Source: Chlorobiaceae bacterium (GTDB taxonomy: Bacteria > Bacteroidota > Chlorobiia > Chlorobiales > Chlorobiaceae). From it: 64,000 nucleotides of DNA. Location: positions 1-64,000 of the forward strand of contig JAAXWO010000006.1 of assembly GCA_013334965.1 (NCBI GenBank), given 5' to 3'. Of the stretch, positions 50,098 to 57,211 are shown piece by piece. Both the position numbers and the translations under genes were made by a program. The notes below the pieces were generated by a model. The model did not search any database, had not been told where the DNA came from, and saw nothing but the letters and a program-made list of their open reading frames with translations. Within the stretch, counting starts at the first letter, position 1. Every line of letters starts with the position of its first letter.

Positions 50098-51417
50098 TCA
50101 GACCACCTTTCCTTCCTTGATGAACTCCCTCATGATAGCTTTTTCCAGTCGTTTCCCATCAAGAACCTGTTTCTGGTTTGCCAGTGATTCGACAGCGCAG
50201 AAATGCACGATGTTCAGGATGCAGGCTCCCGAGAGTTCGTATCTGGCGGCGATGGCGTGCCAGTCAATCTCCTTTGTGACCTCCATCTGCGTAGGCAGCG
50301 TCTTCATCCACAACATATAGCGCTCTTCGGGCAGGGGCATGGGGAAGTGGATGACGCTCTGGAAGCGTCGGGTAAAGGCTTCGTCAAGATTTCCCCTTCT
50401 GTTGGAGGCTAGGATTACCAGACCGTCATAGCTTTCGATGCGCTGCAACAGGTAGGCTGTTTCCTGGTTGGCGTACTTGTCGTGCGCGTCCCGAATGTCG
50501 GTACGCTTGCCGAACAGCGCATCGGCTTCGTCGAAAAAGAGGATCCACTCCTTGTTTTCAGCCTTGTCGAACAGACGCGAAAGATTTTTCTCGGTTTCGC
50601 CGATATACTTGGAGATGACCCGGGAGAGGTCGATACGGAAGACATCCTTTCCTGTCTGCTTGCCGAGCAGGGTGGCCGTGAGGGTTTTGCCTGTCCCGGG
50701 TGGGCCGTAGAAAAGCGCCCTGTACCCCGGTTTTATCTTTTTCTTCATACCCCAGTCGTTCAGCAGGATGTCGTGGTGCCTGATCCAGTCTTCAATCTCC
50801 CGGATCTGATGCCTGGTGCTCGTCGGCAGCACCAGGTCGTCCCACTCCATTTCGGTATCGATGCTTTCAGCGGGGAAGTCCATGCTGAATCGAGGTTTGC
50901 TGACTTCGCCAAGGGTGAGCTCTTCCACCAGCTCCGGGTTCATGACCAGCCGTCCGCTCATGACAGGTTCACCTTCGTGCACCGGTTCGAGCCAGAGGAT
51001 ATGTTCCCTTGAAAACCAGTGCCCGGGGCCGAACATGCGCTGGACTTCGATCCGTTTTACGAGTTCGCTGCCTGCGATGATGAACTGGGCTGTTTCACCG
51101 GTCGGCAGAATGCCTCGGTGGTTTGTTCCTTTGACGCCTCCGAATTCGGGTAGATCTCCGCCTTGAGGAAGATGTTCAGTAAAGATTCGATTGAAGAAAT
51201 CGGGTTGAATGTGAGGGATGAGTGCAAGGGTAAGAATGACGAACTCTTCAGGCGAAGGCTTTCTGATATTGATAACGTCATTCCATATCAGGGTCTCTTC
51301 GCAGCAGGCGGGCTCTCCGACAGGTTCATCGTTATTGTTGATCAACTGGTTTTTGAGTCGGTACGCAATTACGGCATCGAGATAACTGATAGCCGAAAGC
51401 AGATGGTCGCTGTTCAT
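50098..51417 (-). CDS. eCIS-associated AAA+ ATPase
   Basis: A 439-residue protein. Residues 1-190 are a unique N-terminal part typical of the ATPases found in contractile injection loci. The AAA+ module follows: Walker A GPPGTGKT (238-245), Walker B ILFFDEAD (292-299), sensor 1 in LASNRRGN and arginine finger DEAFTRRF. It resembles Afp15/PVC15-type ATPases, thought to act in assembly or cargo loading of the particle. It lies directly after the toxin and immunity genes. Confidence 0.9.
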   Translation of the reverse strand: MNSDHLLSAISYLDAVIAYRLKNQLINNNDEPVGEPACCEETLIWNDVINIRKPSPEEFVILTLALIPHIQPDFFNRIFTEHLPQGGDLPEFGGVKGTNHRGILPTGETAQFIIAGSELVKRIEVQRMFGPGHWFSREHILWLEPVHEGEPVMSGRLVMNPELVEELTLGEVSKPRFSMDFPAESIDTEMEWDDLVLPTSTRHQIREIEDWIRHHDILLNDWGMKKKIKPGYRALFYGPPGTGKTLTATLLGKQTGKDVFRIDLSRVISKYIGETEKNLSRLFDKAENKEWILFFDEADALFGKRTDIRDAHDKYANQETAYLLQRIESYDGLVILASNRRGNLDEAFTRRFQSVIHFPMPLPEERYMLWMKTLPTQMEVTKEIDWHAIAARYELSGACILNIVHFCAVESLANQKQVLDGKRLEKAIMREFIKEGKVV

Positions 51418-51456
51418 GTATGGAATTTTCGGAATGAAGGATAAAGGGGGCTTTCT

Positions 51457-52026
51457 TTACAACTCTCTTGCTTTGTTACCGTAAAGGCGAGCCGTAACGG
51501 CAAGATATTCCCTCATTTTGACGATCTCGAAATGTGAACTTTCAAAACTGCCTCCAAGTGGAAGGGGTGGCGTAAGGGCATAGACCTCATCAAAACCAAG
51601 CGTTTCGTTTTTTTTAACCTGCTGGTAGATGTCAAAATAGGTCGATTCGAGAAATGAGTCCATTGTCGCCAGGAGATTCAAAAAATCGAAAAGATCAAAC
51701 TGGCCGCTGTAGACATAGCCGGAGATGGGGTCGAGCTGGAAAATCAGCCCATTGTACGAGTAGATGATGGAGCCAAAGGCTGTTCTCAGGAACGCAAAAC
51801 AGTGCGTTCCGTTCAAACCCCACGCCGAAAGGGTTTCGAAATGGTCATCCGGCATTGTCGTGAAAAAAAAGTCGTCATGATATGCGCTGACCCCCTCATG
51901 ATGAAGAAAACTTGCGACCGCTTCCGGGGCATTGCATTTTAAAAGTCGTGACGATGCTTCTGTATCTAGCGGCGTTATACCCCTGTTTCTCGGATGTTTT
52001 TCCAGGAACTCGAAAATGCTGTACAT
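51457..52026 (-). CDS. Tdi1-like immunity protein (GAD-like plus DUF1851)
   Basis: A 189-residue soluble protein. The first half has a GAD-like pattern (EFLEKHP, FFFTTMPDDHFETLSAWG) leading to FAFLRTAFGSIIYSYNG. The second half resembles the T6SS Tdi1 C-terminal/DUF1851 domain (FQLDPISGYVY, LGFDEVYALTPPLPLGGSFESSHFEIVKMREYLAVTARLYG). In Agrobacterium this domain pair forms the Tdi immunity proteins that neutralise Tde DNases. Here it starts 7 bases after the stop of a cargo protein with a Tde1-like C-terminus, the expected position for a cognate immunity gene. Domain names are from recall of motifs, not a search. Confidence 0.75.
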   Translation of the reverse strand: MYSIFEFLEKHPRNRGITPLDTEASSRLLKCNAPEAVASFLHHEGVSAYHDDFFFTTMPDDHFETLSAWGLNGTHCFAFLRTAFGSIIYSYNGLIFQLDPISGYVYSGQFDLFDFLNLLATMDSFLESTYFDIYQQVKKNETLGFDEVYALTPPLPLGGSFESSHFEIVKMREYLAVTARLYGNKAREL

Positions 52027-52033
52027 GTGTCCT

Positions 52034-55000
52034 CTATGTATTCAGTTTGACATTGATATCAGCCGATGCTTCGACATTTGCCGCTTTTGCGTCGACTTCC
52101 GGGATTTTTTCCTTCCATTGCGACCCAATTGAGGAGTTTATTTTGGAGTCGCCGAGTACGCCTGTTTGATCACCATAAACCGTGGCGCTTCCCCCAGCGA
52201 CCTGATCGACGGTATGAAGAACCGCTTCACCTCGTGCACTACGGCTCACGATCAGTCGTTCAGCTATAGATAGCGCAAGTTTATGGCCAGTTTCCTGAAC
52301 GATCTTTCCTTGAGGATCGGCATATTTCAGTAAGGTCGTTTTGTCTGAAGCGGAAAGGCCCTGGACTATGTTCACGTTCGCGACAATGAGTTTGGCGAAC
52401 GCTTCGATTCTTGATTTATCTGAATCTATCGTTCTGCTTTCACGCCCGAAAGCTACGAATTTCGCCCTGTTTTTCTGCCAGTCGCCGACCTTCATTGCAT
52501 TGAGGGCGCTCTGCTGCATGCCGATCTGGCGTTTGAATTCGCTGGCGTTGCCGTAGACCGTAAAGGAGATTTCTGCCCTGGTCATCGTGCTTGCCTTGCT
52601 TTCCCCGTCCGTTTCATACATGATCTGCCCCAGCAGCGCCACTATTTCATCGCGCAGTTTTTCATTGGTCGGCTCAAGATTGGGATCGTTTTTGTCGATG
52701 TTGCTTTGCAGCAAAGTGCCCTTTTGCTCTGCCTGGTTGATCAGTGCCTTGATATTTGCTGACGGTGGGGGCGTCGTGCTGCGGAACCTGGTCAGGGCGC
52801 CGTCCAGCCTGGCAGGAACACTTGCCAGCATGACGTTGTTGCCTTCGGCATAGATCCGGTGCGTCCTGTTTTTGACGGCGAAAGTTTTCGGTTTGAAGAA
52901 CAGGCTTTTCGCTTTTTCTTTTAGTGATTTCAGCATGTTGCCGAGCCATGCCACAATTTTGTCCAGCCCCCTGTCGATCGGTTGGCGGATTTTTTTGATG
53001 ATGCCAACGATCTTGTTCGGGATCCCTCCCAGTCCGGCAAACTTAGCCAGGAAGGAGATGACCACCGTGAGGGTATTGGCTAACGTCTGCTCTACTTTCG
53101 CGGCGGCGGCATCGACCTGTCCGGAGGCGATGGCCGAGATGGAATCGATGAACGAAGCTACGACAGCCGCGATCTGGTTGATCTTTTCGATGAAGAAAGT
53201 GACGGTATTATAGATCGCAATGATGGCCTGGATAACCGCACCTGCCGGGTTGAGCATGCTTACCAGTTTCATGACTGCCGCCTTGACCACCTCGACGGAG
53301 ACCATTTGCGTGATCTGGGAGATGAGCTGCTCCTTGAGTTCTCCCAGCTCCGTCTTGATCTGTTCCCACGCTGCGGCAGGGCCATCCTTGACGAGGGTGA
53401 CGAGGATGCCTGCGGTTTTTTCGAGACCGACGAGGATCGGCTCAGGAATGATCTTGACCAGCTTGCCCCGGATGTTCTGCCAGGTCAGGCCAAGCACTGA
53501 AAGTACAAGCTTGATGATCTCAATGAGGCTGAACGCCTTGGGGATATAGACTCCGGCATCGGCAAGCGGACCGACCAGCCATTTGATCAGCGCGGTTTTC
53601 AGGTGCTCTACGATTCTGCCTGCAAATCTCTGGAAGCCCAGTTTACCTGCACGGACAAGGTTGCCGACGAACCCGATGGGATTTTTAAGGATGGTGACGA
53701 AGGTGGCCTGCGCCTTTTTGATATAGGGCATGACGCCCGGTGCGACGACCGAAAAGATGATCTCGAGCAGGCTGATGACCTGGTCCAGCGCCCAGCGCAG
53801 GAACTCTCCGGCGATTCCTGCAAATGTGCCGACAATCTTGGTGAACGCACCGGCTACCGTAAGGAAATCGGTGATGGTCAGCGAGGCGAGCGTCTGGATA
53901 ATCTTTGCCGGGATTGAACGCGCAAATCCGAGCAGCCCCGACAGGGCGCCCTGGAACCAGGCCCACGCCTTTGCAATGGCGTTGCCTTTCTTGATGTTCT
54001 CCCATATCTCCTCCTGGCCGATCAGCTTCATGAAGCCGCCGATGAGCGCTTCAGCCGTTCTTGGTACAACCTCTCCGGTGATGGGGTCTTCGCCGAGCAG
54101 CGCTTTGAGTAGGTCGTACCCGCGGGTGCCCTGTGCGAGTCCGGCAAGGGGTTTGAGAATGGCCTCCCTGATGAACCTCAGGATATCCCGGATGAGCCCT
54201 CCGGCAAAAGAGATCAACCGGTTGATCGGGGTCGTGAAGATGCTTTGGGCCCTGTTCCAGACGCTGCCCCAGTTCCATGGAGCGAGATCCGACAAGCCGA
54301 GTGAGTCGATGAATCGGGTTAAAGCGTTTTTGAACATGCTGCCGACCATGCCCAGCGACCTGATCTGACCTTCGACCCAGGTCGCGACCTTGCCGATGAT
54401 GCCGTTGTTTTCGAGGGCTTGGGTGACAATCCGTCCCCCGGGCATGAATTCGACCAGCGCCTGGAGGATATTCGATGCGCTGCGATCGACCGTGCTCATG
54501 TTGATCGGATTCATGCCCAGAATGACCGTGAACATCGTAAATCCGGGAATATTGCGCGCCTTGTCGGCGATCCAGTCAAGGATTTCTCCCGCAGCGGAAC
54601 GCTGTACCTGCGGTTGTGCGGCTGTCGCGGAGACTTCGGGACTCCGCTGGACCGCATGGCCCTGCTGGATGGTGTGAGTCAGTTCATGGGCCAGGAGCTG
54701 CTTTCCGTCGCTTGAGCCCGGCTGGAACTGGCCTCTCGAAAAGAAGATATGATTCTGGTACGTGAACGCCCTTGCGCTTAACTGGTTGCTCAGGCTCGCT
54801 GACTGCTGGTCGTCATGAATGCGTACGTTGCCGAAATCGGCATTGAAGCGAGGCTCCATGAAGCCGCGGACATCGCTGGAGAGCGGCTGGCCTCCCGTGC
54901 TGCCCTGGATTGCAGACTGAACGCCCGAAGATGCGGTAGTAGCGCCACCTTCGCTTTTTCGCTGCAGCTTTTCTTCCCGTGGCGGAGCTTTCCTTATCTT

Positions 55001-55258
55001 TTCGTCAGACGCTTGCCGCTGAAGGCGCTCAGTCCCGGCGGGGGAGGCGGTCGGAGGAGCGGTCATCCGCATAACCTTGCCGGCCATGCGGTCAGCCTCC
55101 TGTTCGAGCCGGTCTCCAGGCTTGCTGACCTCCATTTTCATCTGGACGGCGGGAGCGATGAACCCGCCTCTTCCTGCAGGTGCAATGAACGGAGTGCTCG
55201 ACGCACGCGTGACCGTGTTCGAACTTTTTGAAGAAGATTTATCGGCACTGCTCTTCAT
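52034..55258 (-). CDS. DUF4157 eCIS cargo with Ntox15/Tde1-like DNase C-terminus
   Basis: A 1074-residue protein. N-terminus: disordered Ser-rich start, then GDRLEQEADRMA (48-58) and the DUF4157/eCIS core domain (about 120-200) with HELTH (191-195), the marker of eCIS cargo. Middle (about 210-860): amphipathic helices without signal or long membrane segments, including the NPIGFVGNLVRA and LGLTWQNIRGKLV blocks common to these proteins. C-terminus (about 895-1062): FKRQIGMQQSALNAM, VGDWQKNRAKF, then LHTVDQVAGG (H1015, D1018) and INSSIGSQWKEKI, matching the Ntox15 toxin domain whose HxxD motif is needed for DNase activity in Tde1. The next gene encodes a Tdi1-like protein. Function as DNase is inferred. 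Confidence 0.85.
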   Translation of the reverse strand: MKSSADKSSSKSSNTVTRASSTPFIAPAGRGGFIAPAVQMKMEVSKPGDRLEQEADRMAGKVMRMTAPPTASPAGTERLQRQASDEKIRKAPPREEKLQRKSEGGATTASSGVQSAIQGSTGGQPLSSDVRGFMEPRFNADFGNVRIHDDQQSASLSNQLSARAFTYQNHIFFSRGQFQPGSSDGKQLLAHELTHTIQQGHAVQRSPEVSATAAQPQVQRSAAGEILDWIADKARNIPGFTMFTVILGMNPINMSTVDRSASNILQALVEFMPGGRIVTQALENNGIIGKVATWVEGQIRSLGMVGSMFKNALTRFIDSLGLSDLAPWNWGSVWNRAQSIFTTPINRLISFAGGLIRDILRFIREAILKPLAGLAQGTRGYDLLKALLGEDPITGEVVPRTAEALIGGFMKLIGQEEIWENIKKGNAIAKAWAWFQGALSGLLGFARSIPAKIIQTLASLTITDFLTVAGAFTKIVGTFAGIAGEFLRWALDQVISLLEIIFSVVAPGVMPYIKKAQATFVTILKNPIGFVGNLVRAGKLGFQRFAGRIVEHLKTALIKWLVGPLADAGVYIPKAFSLIEIIKLVLSVLGLTWQNIRGKLVKIIPEPILVGLEKTAGILVTLVKDGPAAAWEQIKTELGELKEQLISQITQMVSVEVVKAAVMKLVSMLNPAGAVIQAIIAIYNTVTFFIEKINQIAAVVASFIDSISAIASGQVDAAAAKVEQTLANTLTVVISFLAKFAGLGGIPNKIVGIIKKIRQPIDRGLDKIVAWLGNMLKSLKEKAKSLFFKPKTFAVKNRTHRIYAEGNNVMLASVPARLDGALTRFRSTTPPPSANIKALINQAEQKGTLLQSNIDKNDPNLEPTNEKLRDEIVALLGQIMYETDGESKASTMTRAEISFTVYGNASEFKRQIGMQQSALNAMKVGDWQKNRAKFVAFGRESRTIDSDKSRIEAFAKLIVANVNIVQGLSASDKTTLLKYADPQGKIVQETGHKLALSIAERLIVSRSARGEAVLHTVDQVAGGSATVYGDQTGVLGDSKINSSIGSQWKEKIPEVDAKAANVEASADINVKLNT

Positions 55259-55285
55259 AACGGCTCTTTCATGGTGTGAACGACA

Positions 55286-56947
55286 TTAATAATACCACTC
55301 CACATGAAGCATTCGAGTCATCCACGGAAGGCGGATCATGGATATCCCCCACGGTAGTCGTTCCAGGAGGATGTCGTAACTGTTCGATTCGACCTGGAGC
55401 AGCCAGTTCCCGTCATTTCGTCTCGAAAGTTTTCCCGGGCGTTTGATATAGGTTCTCCGCAATACTTCAGGAGCAGTGTTTTTCAGCGCATCCCAATGCC
55501 GTACGACTGCAGACAGAAGGGCTGCCGACTCTTCCCGATCTTCCGGTGTCAGTCCGGATGGTTTGCCGGTTGGCGTGCCCGGTTGAAGACCGCAGAGAAT
55601 TTTCGGGATAACGAGCTCATATTCAGGAGCATTTTCCTTTCCTGTCGAGAGATGGTGAAGGAGTTGCAGCGCACGATCGGGGAGCAGGATCTCCTCGTGT
55701 CGGGCTATGCCCAGCGCTTCGAAACATTGCGGCAGGAACGGGTGGAGCAGCACGAGACCGGCATTATCGACATAGATCCCGGACTGCTCGTCAGGATGCT
55801 CCCCGTGTATTTCCTGATCGGGGGACGGGAGCCGTTCCTTCGTTATCGGGTTCTCTGAAGTTCTGCCTTCTTCTTGCCCTGCGTTGGCAGGGATATCCCT
55901 CTCTGCAAACGACGGGGGATCAGGTCGAGCCCACCCGTCATGTTCGGCTTGGGTCGCCTCGACATCCTTGCGCTTCGTGTCTTCGTTCTCGTTATTGATG
56001 ATCGAAGATGCTGTGTCAGGCAGCGTTATCCCTTTATCGTCAAGAGGCTTGCCTGCGACCTCCTGTTGAGGGATTGCTTTTTCGTCCTGATCCGCTCGGT
56101 CGCCTGTGGCGGTATCCGGCTTGTCGCCCGTTAACGGCGGAGCAACTTTTTTGTCGGCTGTTTCGAGCTGTGGCAGCATCAAGGCCAGGGCTTCGATCTC
56201 TGTCAGGAACGCCTCTTCTGAAAAACCGGGAGCCGATGCCGCATGTGCGAACGCCTGTTCGCGAATTGCATCCTCGACTTTTTCGGACGTTACCGGTACA
56301 GTCCTGGAACGCTGCAAGCGAAGGAGAGCTTTTTTGAGCAGCGCAACAGCGCCGGGGTGGAGGCGTTCAAGCAGCGATTCGGTAAATGGCCGGGAGAACT
56401 GGGCGATCAGGCGCTTGCGGGCGACCGGAACGGAAAGCGAACGTCGTATGGTCGCGACAACAGCATCGGTGCTTCCTCCAGGGGCTGGCCGGCCCCAGCT
56501 TTCAAGCACGAGCGATTCAAACCCGGATTGCGAACCGGGAAGGAACGCCCAGGGGAGCGTGCCGTTGTCCAGGAAAAACAGAAACGCTTCTGTGGCGCAT
56601 TCCTGTTTCGTCATGTGCCGGACATGGCTGCCGTCCGGCAGGTCAGGCAACGCCCCCATGATCCCGGGAGTTTCGCGCAGTGCTTTTTCGAGTGCTTTTT
56701 CGATCATTTCGGGCAGCATCCGCTCGACATGGTCGAGAGCGACGCTGCCTGCATCGATATCAAGCCGCTCGATCCTGAGCAGCGCTTCCGGATCAGAACA
56801 ACGGTTGAACACCCTTTCGATGACCGGCGCAATTTCGGTCATGCACAACCCGGAAAGTCCGCCCTGGAGTGTCATGGCCTCAGCTTCGGAGCCGTTGAAC
56901 TCGAGATTCAGGTATTGCCTGCCGATCTTGTGAAGCTGGTTCGCCAT
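55286..56947 (-). CDS. contractile injection system tape-measure-type protein (CIS_TMP)
   Basis: A 553-residue protein. The N-terminus HKIGRQYLNLEFNGSEAEAMTLQGGLSGL and RIERLDIDAG, and the C-terminus NAGLVLLHPFLPQCFEALG, ILCGLQPGTP, VVRHWDALKNTAPEVLRRTYIKRPGKL and LPWGISMIRLPWM, are the two conserved blocks of the family annotated as contractile injection system tape measure proteins. The centre (about 270-390) is Glu/Asp/Lys-rich and probably disordered. Whether this family truly sets tube length is uncertain. It lies 27 bases upstream of the cargo gene. It is shorter than many relatives, which often exceed 1000 residues. Confidence 0.8.
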   Translation of the reverse strand: MANQLHKIGRQYLNLEFNGSEAEAMTLQGGLSGLCMTEIAPVIERVFNRCSDPEALLRIERLDIDAGSVALDHVERMLPEMIEKALEKALRETPGIMGALPDLPDGSHVRHMTKQECATEAFLFFLDNGTLPWAFLPGSQSGFESLVLESWGRPAPGGSTDAVVATIRRSLSVPVARKRLIAQFSRPFTESLLERLHPGAVALLKKALLRLQRSRTVPVTSEKVEDAIREQAFAHAASAPGFSEEAFLTEIEALALMLPQLETADKKVAPPLTGDKPDTATGDRADQDEKAIPQQEVAGKPLDDKGITLPDTASSIINNENEDTKRKDVEATQAEHDGWARPDPPSFAERDIPANAGQEEGRTSENPITKERLPSPDQEIHGEHPDEQSGIYVDNAGLVLLHPFLPQCFEALGIARHEEILLPDRALQLLHHLSTGKENAPEYELVIPKILCGLQPGTPTGKPSGLTPEDREESAALLSAVVRHWDALKNTAPEVLRRTYIKRPGKLSRRNDGNWLLQVESNSYDILLERLPWGISMIRLPWMTRMLHVEWYY

Positions 56948-57211
56948 AAAAAAAGTTGCAAAGCATTGCCCGAATATTGTAAATTAACTCACTGAGTTGA
57001 GTCTTGCAGTAGCCCTGTGAGTCTCCAATGGGGAAAGTCTACGCGGCATAACGCCTGTGAAGGTGATCCTACATTAACCACCGGTAATAAGGTATGATGA
57101 GTAAGGTGCTTCGGTTCTTCTTGACTGGTATTCCAGTAAAGCTCTTGAGTTGAAGTCTTGATCAGCATAACGAAATGTCGGTGGTTCTCCTGTTTATAGC
57201 CCTTCCTTCTC
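56948..57211. other. 264-base structured-looking gap inside the eCIS operon
   Basis: The only sizeable gap in the operon and richer in A and T than its neighbours. On the plus strand it holds several short hairpins (ACTGG-tatt-CCAGT at 57125-57138; CTCC-aat-GGGG near 57025) and two near-copies of GAGTTGA(A)GTCTTG (56995-57007 and 57148-57161). The wording is reminiscent of the non-coding part upstream of a group II intron reverse transcriptase, but I find no domain V and no RT gene. No supported coding sequence. Confidence 0.35.
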
